Positions 29,351 through 36,694 of a stretch of DNA of 60,631 nt are shown here, in pieces. A program made the translations under genes and the position numbers. Below the pieces are notes generated by a model. It searched no databases. It was not told the origin of the DNA and worked only from the letters and a program-made list of their open reading frames with translations. Every line of letters starts with the position of its first letter. The stretch's first letter is position 1. Origin of the DNA: Pseudomonadota bacterium (GTDB lineage Bacteria; Pseudomonadota; Alphaproteobacteria; Reyranellales; Reyranellaceae); contig JAFEFF010000185.1 of NCBI GenBank assembly GCA_018240745.1, positions 1-60,631 on the forward strand, given 5' to 3'.

Positions 29351-29385
29351 AAGGGCGGGCCCGCGTGGCTCGCCCTTTGCGTTTT
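29351..29385 (+). terminator. intrinsic terminator after gap
   Basis: AAGGGCG and CGCCCTT pair across a GC-rich loop, followed by TTGCGTTTT. It closes the tkt-gap transcription unit just before the ureidoglycolate lyase gene. Confidence 0.65.
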
Positions 29386-29401
29386 GGCGTATGCTGTCGC
29401 C

Positions 29402-29872
29402 ATGGAACTCATCCCGCAGCCTTTGACCAAGGAGGCTTTCGCGCCGTTCGGTGACGTCATCGACGTGCCGAAGGAAGCCGGCCGCACCTACTACGAAGAC
29501 GCGCTCGGCAACCTGCGCCCCGAGGCGAAGGCCAGCCTGTCCATGACCTTCCGCCTGCCGACGCCCGACCGGCCGCTGAAGTCCGGGACGATGGAGCGGC
29601 ACGAATTCTCCTCGCAGAGCTTCGTGCCGGTCGATGTCGGCCGCTGGCTGATCGTCGTGGCGCCGCATGCCGCGAAGGGCGGCCCCGACATGACCGGCGC
29701 GCGCGCGTTCATCGCCAACGGGCAGCAGGGTGTCACCTACAGACCCAACACATGGCATCACGGCCTCACCACGCTCGACAGGCCGGGCCGCTTCGCCGTC
29801 TTGATGTGGCGCGCCGGCACCAGGGACGAGGAGTTCGTGCCGGTGGCGCCGTTCACCATCGACATTCCCTGA
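29402..29872 (+). CDS. allA: ureidoglycolate lyase
   Basis: 156 aa. The N terminus (PQPLTKEAFAPFGDVIDVP), ERHEFSSQSFVPV near residue 65 and the His-rich YRPNTWHHGLTTLD near 115 match the AllA cupin fold. The enzyme converts ureidoglycolate to glyoxylate and urea at the end of allantoin breakdown. ATG at 29402 matches family N termini. Followed by a large hairpin and the unknown gene/puuE pair, giving a small purine-catabolism group; no allantoicase is present in the window. Confidence 0.9.
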   Translation: MELIPQPLTKEAFAPFGDVIDVPKEAGRTYYEDALGNLRPEAKASLSMTFRLPTPDRPLKSGTMERHEFSSQSFVPVDVGRWLIVVAPHAAKGGPDMTGARAFIANGQQGVTYRPNTWHHGLTTLDRPGRFAVLMWRAGTRDEEFVPVAPFTIDIP

Positions 29873-29886
29873 CATGGGGACACGCC

Positions 29887-29953
29887 CCCTCTGTCGTCCT
29901 GAGCCCATTCGGGGCGGCTACGCCGCCCCGAATGGGCTCAGGACGACAGAGGG
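29887..29953. repeat. perfect 31-bp inverted repeat with 5-base loop
   Basis: Arms beginning CCCTCTGTCGTCCTGAGCCC and its exact reverse complement flank CTACG. The element separates allA from the next gene. No T-tract follows, so it is a hairpin element rather than a simple terminator. Perfect arms of this length imply recent formation or active maintenance. Confidence 0.9.
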
Positions 29954-29971
29954 TTCGTCGTTCTCTTCGCG

Positions 29972-30295
29972 ATGCTGACCGTGGTGCGCGACTGGCGCTC
30001 CACCGAAGCGGCGTTGCGGGCGGCACGCGAAGCCGGCATCTCGCCCACGCTGGTCACGCCGGAGGATGCCGCCGCGTTCTACGGCGCGGGCTATCTCGCG
30101 GCGCTGCAGGACCGAGCCCGGGAGGAATTCCCCGACGTCGCCTTCACCCTGGTCGTCGATTGCGGCGATGCGCCCGGCTACGCGCTGGCCTGCCTGCGCG
30201 CCGGGGTGAAGACGATCTCGATGGAGCCGATGAACGAGAAGATCGCCGACATCGCCCGCCAGATGGGCGCCGAACTCGTAAGGAGACCGACATGA
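29972..30295 (+). CDS. unknown 107-aa protein coupled to puuE
   Basis: 107 aa, soluble, no signal peptide. It alternates helix-like and strand-like segments (TLVTPEDAAAFYGAGYLAAL, FTLVVDCGDAPGYALACLRA). The spacing of AGVKTISM suggests a Rossmann- or TIM-barrel-like alpha/beta half-domain, but I recognise no family. Its stop overlaps the puuE start (ATGA), indicating coupled translation, so a role in purine-ring breakdown is inferred from context only. Confidence 0.7.
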   Translation: MLTVVRDWRSTEAALRAAREAGISPTLVTPEDAAAFYGAGYLAALQDRAREEFPDVAFTLVVDCGDAPGYALACLRAGVKTISMEPMNEKIADIARQMGAELVRRPT

Positions 30296-31215
30296 GCTGG
30301 CAACCGAATCGCGACCTCGTGGGCTACGGCGAGCGGACGCCCGATCCGCAATGGCCCAACGGGGCGCGCCTCGCGGTGAATTTCGTCATGAACTACGAAG
30401 AGGGCTCGGAGCCTTCGGTGCAGGACGGCGAGGGCTATACCGAGACCGGCCTCACCGAATCGACCAGCTCGGCGGTCGGCCTGAAGGGCCGCGATCTCGC
30501 CGGCGAAAGCATGTTCGAGTACGGCAGCCGCGTCGGCTTCTGGCGCCTGATGCGCGCCTTCCAGGAGCGCGGCCTGCCGATGACGGTGTTCGGCTGCGCG
30601 CTGGCGCTGGAACGCAACAGGGCGGCGGCCGAGGCGATCAGGACCTCCGGCTTCGACGTGTGCTGCCACGGCTGGCGCTGGGTGAAGCACTTCACGCTGA
30701 GCGAGGCCGAGGAGCGCGACCACATCGCCAAGGCGGTGACGTCGCTGAAGCAGACGGTCGGCGAGGCGCCGGCCGGCTGGTATTGCCGCTATGGACCGAG
30801 CGTCAACACGCGCCGCCTGCTCAGGGAGCATGGCGGCTTCACCTACGACAGCGACTATTACGGCGACGAACTGCCGTTCTGGCAGACCGTCGCGGGCAAG
30901 CCGCACCTCGTCATCCCCTACTCGCTGACCAACAACGACGGCAAGTACGCCGTGACCATGAGCCATGCCGAGCAGTGGTTCAGCCTGATGAGGGACGCGT
31001 TCGACGTCCTCTACAAGGAGGGCGCGACCCAGCCGAAGATGATGTCGGTCGGCATGCACATGCGCATCCTCGGCCATCCCGGCCGCACCGCCGGCCTGTG
31101 GCGGCTGCTCGACTACCTGCAGCAGCAGAAGGGCGTGTGGATCACCCGGCGCGTCGACATCGCCAACCACTGGATCAAAACGCACCCGTATCCGGGCAAG
31201 GGCCTGAACGAATGA
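30292..31215 (+). CDS. puuE: PuuE-type allantoinase (polysaccharide-deacetylase fold)
   Basis: 307 aa. The N terminus WQPNRDLVGYGERTPDPQWP and NYEEGSEPSVQDG are characteristic of PuuE, a NodB-fold hydrolase that opens allantoin. Further pocket residues are seen in EYGSRVGFWRLMRAF, CCHGWRW and HMRILGHPGR. The RBS AAGGAGA lies inside the upstream gene. It provides the allantoinase step of the same pathway as allA. Confidence 0.9.
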   Translation: MSWQPNRDLVGYGERTPDPQWPNGARLAVNFVMNYEEGSEPSVQDGEGYTETGLTESTSSAVGLKGRDLAGESMFEYGSRVGFWRLMRAFQERGLPMTVFGCALALERNRAAAEAIRTSGFDVCCHGWRWVKHFTLSEAEERDHIAKAVTSLKQTVGEAPAGWYCRYGPSVNTRRLLREHGGFTYDSDYYGDELPFWQTVAGKPHLVIPYSLTNNDGKYAVTMSHAEQWFSLMRDAFDVLYKEGATQPKMMSVGMHMRILGHPGRTAGLWRLLDYLQQQKGVWITRRVDIANHWIKTHPYPGKGLNE

Positions 31216-31237
31216 GGCGCCGCTGCCGGCAACCCGG

Positions 31238-31447
31238 TCAGTTCCGCGCCTGGACGAACACGCCGTCCTTGGCCGAAACGGCGTCCTTCTCGAGACGGGC
31301 CGCCTTGGCCTCGAGCTGCTCGGCCTCGCCGATCAGTTGCTCACGCGCGGCGCCGCTTGCCTGCGTCGCCGATTCTTTTCGAAGCCGACGGGCTTCAGCG
31401 AGGAAGGCATCGGCCATTTTCAGAAGAGTGGTCTTGCTGATGTCCAC
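31238..31447 (-). CDS. small helical protein of unknown function
   Basis: 69 aa with a GTG start preceded by GGAAGGG. Predicted to be almost entirely helical with coiled-coil character (MADAFLAEARRLRKES, EQLIGEAEQLEAKAARLEKD). No signal peptide and no family recognised. It lies convergent to puuE and upstream of the cold-shock gene in the same orientation, 156 bases apart. Confidence 0.55.
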   Translation of the reverse strand: MDISKTTLLKMADAFLAEARRLRKESATQASGAAREQLIGEAEQLEAKAARLEKDAVSAKDGVFVQARN

Positions 31448-31602
31448 GGATAACCCTTCCTCGAGAAAGAAGTTGGCGGCGGCACGATGGTTCGGTGCCG
31501 CCCGATGATGTCTCCCCGCCGCCCGGCCGCCAGTACATCCGTGGTCGGCCGCTGGCGGGGAAACGAGGCGCCGTTTCCGGCGCCCGGTTCAGGCGACCAG
31601 CT

Positions 31603-31812
31603 TCAGCCGACCGGCTTCAGATTCTCCGCCGACATCTTGCCGCGGCGGTCCTGCATCAGGTCGTACTGGACCTTCTGGCCCTCGGCGAGATGCTGGAGGC
31701 CCGCGCGCTCGACGGCGCTGATGTGGACGAACGCGTCGGGGCCGCCGTCATCCGGCTTGATGAAGCCGAAGCCCTTGGTCGTGTTGAACCATTTCACGGT
31801 TCCTTGAGACAT
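31603..31812 (-). CDS. cold-shock domain protein (CspA family)
   Basis: 69 aa. The RNA-binding motifs RNP1 (KGFGFI) and RNP2 (DAFVHIS) are present and the start MSQGTVKWFN is typical. It binds single-stranded RNA/DNA and acts as RNA chaperone or antiterminator. About 200 bases without a gene precede it (31813-32013), room for the long regulatory 5' UTR usual for csp mRNAs. Confidence 0.93.
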   Translation of the reverse strand: MSQGTVKWFNTTKGFGFIKPDDGGPDAFVHISAVERAGLQHLAEGQKVQYDLMQDRRGKMSAENLKPVG

Positions 31813-32013
31813 GGAAAGTACCTTTCGCGAGTGTAGATGTGCTGGGCCGCCCTGTCGGGGACAGCCCGTCGAAGTCGCATTGTTCAGGAATGGGAAGCGA
31901 CCGCTGCATCTACAGCCGGCCAAGTCGTCAGTTCCGTGGTATCGACTTACATTAAATGGGGTTTCTCGTCCGGCTTGCAACCCCCACGCCCGGCATCTCG
32001 GGCGAGCCGTCCT

Positions 32014-32700
32014 CTAAGGGCGCGCAGGACGATCGTGCCTATCGGCCGATTGCTTTGCCGGCAGCGTGATGGAAAAGGCGAGGCCGAGCTCGTCCGATGA
32101 CGTTCCGAGCTCGCCCCCCACCGAATCGATCATGTAGCGGACCATCTTCATGCCGACGCCCGAGTCGCGGTCGGGATTGAAACCCTCGGGCAAGCCGACA
32201 CCGTCGTCCGAGATCTCCAGCTTGATGCTTCCGCCGGCTGTCGATGCGCCGACGACCGCCATTTCCACGGGCAGGCCGCTCGGATGCGCGTATTTCACGG
32301 CATTCGTCACGATCTCGGCGAACGTCAGCGCCAGCACGAAGGCCTGCTCACTCGTCACCGCGCAGCCGCCGCCGATGCTCATGTCGAGGCGCAGGCGATC
32401 GCCGTAGAGCTCTTTCAGCGGCCGCAGCGTGTCCGCCAGCAGCCGTGCGAGGTCCACTTCGGCTCGCCCGCCGTTCGCCAGGAGCGCACGGTGCAGCGTC
32501 GAGACGGCGGCGACCTTGCAGGCGAGACCCTTGATCGCCGCGACCGCGTCTTCCCGGCGGACCATGTCGGCGCCCGCCTCCAGCTTCGCGGCCTCCTTGT
32601 GGGCGAGGGCGAGGATCGTCGCCAGATGGTTGCCGATCCGATGGTTGGACTCCATGACGGCGTCGACGGGCCTGTCCTGTGGGGACGCTGTATCGGTCAT
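32014..32700 (-). CDS. HisKA_2-type sensor histidine kinase lacking a sensor domain
   Basis: 228 aa. The phospho-acceptor region ESNHRIGNHLATILALAH matches the HisKA_2 class, and the ATPase domain has EIVTNAVKYAHP (N box), DDGVGLPEGF and SGVGMKMVRYMIDSVGG. There is no transmembrane or PAS segment, so it is a cytosolic kinase or an EcfG/PhyR-type stress kinase module. No response regulator is adjacent. The start at 32700 follows GGGAGGT. Confidence 0.88.
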   Translation of the reverse strand: MTDTASPQDRPVDAVMESNHRIGNHLATILALAHKEAAKLEAGADMVRREDAVAAIKGLACKVAAVSTLHRALLANGGRAEVDLARLLADTLRPLKELYGDRLRLDMSIGGGCAVTSEQAFVLALTFAEIVTNAVKYAHPSGLPVEMAVVGASTAGGSIKLEISDDGVGLPEGFNPDRDSGVGMKMVRYMIDSVGGELGTSSDELGLAFSITLPAKQSADRHDRPARP

Positions 32701-32892
32701 GGCGACCTCCCATCTCATCCGAGATGGAGGATGTCCATTTTGTCCAATCGAATCAAGGCGTTATAGGCTAATTGATCGGCTTATGGCCTTTGCGCCAATA
32801 AGCAGCGCACACCATCGATGACGTCGTTGTTGCTTTTGGCTGGAATTGATAGCTTTACGACAAATGAGTAAGAGACGCCTGAGGAGGGCGTG

Positions 32893-33120
32893 ATGGCCGG
32901 AGTGTCGAGGGGCGAACGTCTGCAAATCATGCTGACGCGGAAGGAACTCGAAGCGCTCGACACCTGGCGCTTTGCGGCGCGCATGCCGAGCCGCGCCGCC
33001 GCGATCCGCGAGCTCCTGAAGCGCGGCCTGTCCGCCGAAGGATTCGCCATCGCAGACAGCCAGATGAAGTCGAGCGAGTTCGGCGTGCAGGCACGCTCCG
33101 TCGCCGCCAAGGGCAAGTAG
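32893..33120 (+). CDS. small ribbon-helix-helix-like protein
   Basis: 75 aa. RLQIMLTRKELEALDTWRF followed by SRAAAIRELLKRGL has the strand-helix-helix layout and spacing of ribbon-helix-helix DNA-binding proteins. A strong GAGGAGG ribosome site precedes ATG. No toxin gene is adjacent, so an antitoxin role is not supported; a transcriptional regulator of a distant target is more likely. Divergent from the sensor kinase gene. Confidence 0.65.
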   Translation: MAGVSRGERLQIMLTRKELEALDTWRFAARMPSRAAAIRELLKRGLSAEGFAIADSQMKSSEFGVQARSVAAKGK

Positions 33121-33421
33121 GCGCCCCCTCGATCGACCAGGCCCGACCGACCGCCGTTCACTGCGTGAAGAGCTTTTTGCGCTCGATACATTGCAGAGGG
33201 AATTTGTATCCAACGTTGCGGACCATGCTGTTTGCCGTGGCGTGTCCGACGATTGCCTGCAACATGGCCGCGAGATTGACGGCGCACCCCACGCGCCGCC
33301 AGGCCGATCGGCGGCCCTCCATGCAGGCTCACCTTCCCATCACCTTCCGCCTGCAGGTCTCGAGTACGCGTCGCCAAAGCCGTGCCGATCACGGCGACGC
33401 GCCTTTCATGAGGTCGGACCG
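33121..33421. other. intergenic stretch without convincing gene
   Basis: About 300 bases with only short frames that lack recognisable domains or good ribosome sites. A 66-codon frame ending at 33425 (MLFAVACPT...) has Arg-rich, low-complexity content and is not credible. It may hold remnants of genes or the promoter of the short ORF at 33422. Confidence 0.4.
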
Positions 33422-33544
33422 GTGAGCACGCTTCGAATTCTCATCACCCTTGCCGCTGCGCTTCTGCTCTCGATCGGCGGCGTCGGCCTCCTGGCCGACG
33501 AGCTCGAATACACGAACACGCACAAGACATCGGCAGGCTTGTAG
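33422..33544 (+). CDS. possible 40-aa single-span membrane protein
   Basis: GTG-started frame of 40 codons whose residues 4-25 (LRILITLAAALLLSIGGVGLLA) form one strongly hydrophobic helix, followed by a polar tail. No clear ribosome site. Small membrane proteins of this size are real but common by chance in GC-rich DNA. Confidence 0.3.
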   Translation: MSTLRILITLAAALLLSIGGVGLLADELEYTNTHKTSAGL

Positions 33545-33550
33545 GGTTGG

Positions 33551-33572
33551 GCGCACCACTTAGTGGCGCGCT
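33551..33572. repeat. GCGCACCACT/AGTGGCGC palindrome (degenerate member)
   Basis: A hairpin with one mismatch relative to the GCGCCACT consensus, located between two short genes of opposite orientation. Fourth location of this repeat family in the window. Confidence 0.55.
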
Positions 33573-33577
33573 CACAG

Positions 33578-33997
33578 TTAGCAGCCGAACAGCCGCGAAA
33601 ACCATGACGCTTGCTTCGGCGGCGACACCTGGGCGGCCGCAAGAGCGAGCTTGTGCATCTCATGGTCTTCATCGATGTGCCCGACCGCGATCTCGCGTTG
33701 CGTCGCCTCGAGCAGCATCGCCGGCACGAAGTTCCGCCCGTCCGTCGCCTCCGACATGAGCAAGCGGTTATAGTCCTTGCGGCGCTCCTCCCTGAACGCT
33801 TCCAGGTCCTTCACGAGCCCCGAAAGCTCCACCGAATTCATCAGGATGATATGCATGCTCAGCAGCAGACCGCGCTCTTCGGATGTCTCTGCCTTGGCGT
33901 GCAATTCATGGATACGCGCGCGCGTATCGACCCAGGCATAGGTAAGCGCCGGCGATCCTTCCAGCTCGGCCAACAGTTGCTCAGTCTCTGGATTCAT
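33578..33997 (-). CDS. unknown 139-aa cytoplasmic helical protein
   Basis: 139 aa, highly charged and predicted largely helical (ARIHELHAKAETSEERGLLL, VKDLEAFREERRKDYNRLLM). No membrane span, no signal. The C terminus ends in an aromatic-basic motif (KQASWFSRLFGC). I recognise no family. It lies upstream of the MFS gene in the same orientation but on a separate unit; no operon partner evident. Confidence 0.65.
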   Translation of the reverse strand: MNPETEQLLAELEGSPALTYAWVDTRARIHELHAKAETSEERGLLLSMHIILMNSVELSGLVKDLEAFREERRKDYNRLLMSEATDGRNFVPAMLLEATQREIAVGHIDEDHEMHKLALAAAQVSPPKQASWFSRLFGC

Positions 33998-34192
33998 AGG
34001 AGCACCTACAGCTTCGGACCGGTGTCTCGGTGGATGAACTCCGATTCCAGGCGCGTTCGTACTCGGTACCTTCTTGGCTCGTGCGTCTCCAGGGTCTTCC
34101 CCTGCGCCTCTGAGTATAGCGTACGGCGCTCACTGCGTCCTGTGGCTGTACCGTCTATCGCGCCACCTCGGCGGCACGCCCGCAGCGAAGGG

Positions 34193-35506
34193 CTAGCGCA
34201 GGCTTCCCGCCACCACCCTCACCTTGCGCGGCGCGGCGATCCACACCGCGACGGCGCAGACGACGCTGAAGGCGATCCCCAGCGCGAAGGCGATCGTGTA
34301 GGTCCCGGTCCAGTCGTGCAGCAGGCCGGTGACGAGCGGGCCGACCGCGCCGCCGCCGATCAGCGCCACCATCAAGAGGCTGAAGATCGAGCCGAAGCGC
34401 GGCCCCTCGAAGATCTCGGCGACGATCGGGCCCATGATCGCGGCGACCGCGTAGCCGAGCAGGCCCTGGCTCAGCACCATGATCCACATCAGCGGCTGCG
34501 AGGGCGCCTGCGCCAGCAGCAGCAGCGCGACGTAGCAGATGGCGTAGCCGGCGCAGCTCATCGTCCAGACGATCTCGCGGCCGATGCGGTCGCTCAAGGC
34601 GCCGAGCACGATCTGGCCCGGGATGCCGGCCATCGCCACCACGCCGAGCGACCACGCCGCCAGCATCGGATCGAAGCCGATCTCGACCAGGTACTTGGTC
34701 TGGTGGATCTGCACCGAGTACCAGATCCAGCCGCCGGCGAAGTAGCTGAGCGCAAGCGACCAGAAGCGGCCGGTGCGAATGGCCCGCGGCACCGTCCACT
34801 CGACCGCCGCCCATTGGGCGTCGACGATGTTGGACGGCCGCTTCTTCGCGGTCCCCGCCGTCGTGTGGCGCTCGCCGTCGGGCAGCAGGCCGAGGCTCTC
34901 CGGGCTCTTGGCGACCAGCAGGTTGATCGGCAGCAGCACGACCAGGGTGATCAGGCCGAGCTTCCAGCATGCGGTGCGCCAGCCCTCGTGCAGGATCATC
35001 GCCTGCAGCCACGGCAGGATCAGGACCGCGCCGACCCCGACGCCCGAGAAGGCGAGGCCGATCGCCAGCGCGCGGTTGCGTACGAACCAGTTCGGCAGGA
35101 ACTGCGAATGGACGGAGTAGCTCATGCTGTTGGCGCCGATGCCGACCAGCAGGCCGAGCGTGAGGTAGAGTTGCCACGGCGTCTCGATCAGCGTCGCGCC
35201 GGCAAGGCCCGCGACGGTGATCACCGTGCCGATCTCGATCACGAAGCGCGGGCCCCGGCGGTCGACCAGCCGGCCGAGCACCGGGCTGATCGCCGCCGAG
35301 ACCAGGAAGCCGAACGAGAAGGCGCCCGCCGCCAGGCCGCGGTCCCAGCCGAACTCGTCGACGATCGGCGGGAACATGAGCGAAAAGGCCGTGCGGGCCG
35401 AGACGCTGAACGCCATGGTCGCGAAGGCGACCGCGACGATGACCCAGCCATAGAAGAACGGCAGGCGGTGGGCGAGCCGCGCCACGACGGGGTGCTGGAT
35501 CAACAT
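34193..35506 (-). CDS. major facilitator superfamily transporter
   Basis: 437 aa with 12 predicted membrane helices. FFYGWVIVAVAFATM opens the first helix, as in the OFA/monocarboxylate-like branch. LGRLVDRRGPR near residue 85 is the MFS A-motif loop, repeated in weaker form as GALSDRIGRE near 290. It likely exchanges or imports a small organic anion; the substrate is not predictable. Stands alone between a hypothetical gene and the divergent fba gene. Confidence 0.92.
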   Translation of the reverse strand: MLIQHPVVARLAHRLPFFYGWVIVAVAFATMAFSVSARTAFSLMFPPIVDEFGWDRGLAAGAFSFGFLVSAAISPVLGRLVDRRGPRFVIEIGTVITVAGLAGATLIETPWQLYLTLGLLVGIGANSMSYSVHSQFLPNWFVRNRALAIGLAFSGVGVGAVLILPWLQAMILHEGWRTACWKLGLITLVVLLPINLLVAKSPESLGLLPDGERHTTAGTAKKRPSNIVDAQWAAVEWTVPRAIRTGRFWSLALSYFAGGWIWYSVQIHQTKYLVEIGFDPMLAAWSLGVVAMAGIPGQIVLGALSDRIGREIVWTMSCAGYAICYVALLLLAQAPSQPLMWIMVLSQGLLGYAVAAIMGPIVAEIFEGPRFGSIFSLLMVALIGGGAVGPLVTGLLHDWTGTYTIAFALGIAFSVVCAVAVWIAAPRKVRVVAGSLR

Positions 35507-35664
35507 GGCCGACTGCACTATCCCGGCGTCGGGGCCGAAGCAATTTACACCGACGTAATTGGCCGCTCGTCCGGTTCCGCTTGGCGGGGCTTGAACGAGC
35601 GTCGAGCGGCCGCTAAACCGACGCGGTTTCGGGCCGAAAATCACCTGCCGCCGGGAGAACGACC

Positions 35665-36585
35665 GTGAAGATCAGCCGTACCGTCAAGAAGATCCTCGAC
35701 AACTACGAGAGCGACTGCCCCGGCACCAAGGCGAACCTCGCCCGCATGCTGATGCACGGCAAGCTGGGCGGCAGCGGCAAGATGGTGATCCTGCCGGTCG
35801 ACCAGGGCTTCGAGCACGGCCCCGACCGCTCGTTCGCCCCCAACCCGGACGCCTACGATCCGCACTACCACTACCAGCTCGCGATCGACGCGGGGCTCAA
35901 CGCCTACGCCGCCCCTCTCGGTCCGCTCGAGGCGGGCGCCGACACCTTCGCCGGTGCGATCCCGACCATCCTCAAGCTCAACTCGGCCAACAGCCTGTCG
36001 ACCAACAAGGACCAGGCGGTCACCGCTTCGGTCAAGGACGCGCTGCGCATCGGCTGCTCGGCGATCGGCTTCACGATCTATCCGGGCTCGGAAGACCAGT
36101 ACGAGATGATGGAGGAGATCCGCGAGCTCGCGGCCGAGGCGAAGTCCTACGGCCTCGCCGTCGTGATGTGGTCCTATCCGCGCGGCGGCAAGCTCGACAA
36201 GGCGGGCGAGACGGCGATGGACGTGTGCTGCTACGCGGCCCACATGGCGGCGCTGCTCGGCGCGCACATCATCAAGGTCAAGCCGCCGACCAACGTGCTG
36301 TGGCAGCCCGAGGCGAAGGCCGCCTACGAGAAGGCCAGGATCGACATCTCGACCCTCGACAAGCGCATCGCCCACGTGATGCAGGCGGCGTTCAACGGCC
36401 GGCGCATCGTCGTCTTCTCGGGCGGCGAGGCGAAGGACCTCGAGGGCCTGTTTGCCGAGATCCGCGGCCTGCGCGACGGCGGCGCCAACGGCTCGATCAT
36501 CGGCCGCAACACCTTCCAGCGCCCGCGCGCCGAGGCGCTCGACATGCTCGACAAGATCATCGGTATCTACCAGGGCAAGATGTAA
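35665..36585 (+). CDS. class I fructose-bisphosphate aldolase (DhnA/FbaB type)
   Basis: 306 aa. The Schiff-base lysine is in AHIIKVKPPT near residue 208, with VDQGFEHGPDRSF near 44 and VVFSGGEAKD near 255 forming the phosphate sites of DhnA-type aldolases. It splits fructose 1,6-bisphosphate in glycolysis or forms it in gluconeogenesis. The start is GTG after GGGAGAA. An intrinsic terminator follows at 36611. It is separated from tkt-gap by about 6.3 kb of accessory genes. Confidence 0.94.
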   Translation: MKISRTVKKILDNYESDCPGTKANLARMLMHGKLGGSGKMVILPVDQGFEHGPDRSFAPNPDAYDPHYHYQLAIDAGLNAYAAPLGPLEAGADTFAGAIPTILKLNSANSLSTNKDQAVTASVKDALRIGCSAIGFTIYPGSEDQYEMMEEIRELAAEAKSYGLAVVMWSYPRGGKLDKAGETAMDVCCYAAHMAALLGAHIIKVKPPTNVLWQPEAKAAYEKARIDISTLDKRIAHVMQAAFNGRRIVVFSGGEAKDLEGLFAEIRGLRDGGANGSIIGRNTFQRPRAEALDMLDKIIGIYQGKM

Positions 36586-36610
36586 AGCGATCGCGTAGCC
36601 TGCCTTCCGG

Positions 36611-36640
36611 GCCCGCCACCTCGCTGTGGCGGGCTTTGTG
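36611..36640 (+). terminator. terminator after the aldolase gene
   Basis: GCCCGCCAC pairs with GTGGCGGGC around a seven-base loop region, followed by a short T-rich stretch (TTTGTGTT). Ends the fba transcript. Confidence 0.7.
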
Positions 36641-36694
36641 TTGGCCTGCCGGGCGACGGGGGAACCACGGTGAGGTCGAAACAGCGGAGGGCTG

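Noticed and set aside
32893..33120. RHH-like gene as antitoxin of a toxin-antitoxin pair
   Set aside because: No toxin-sized partner overlaps or adjoins it on the same strand.
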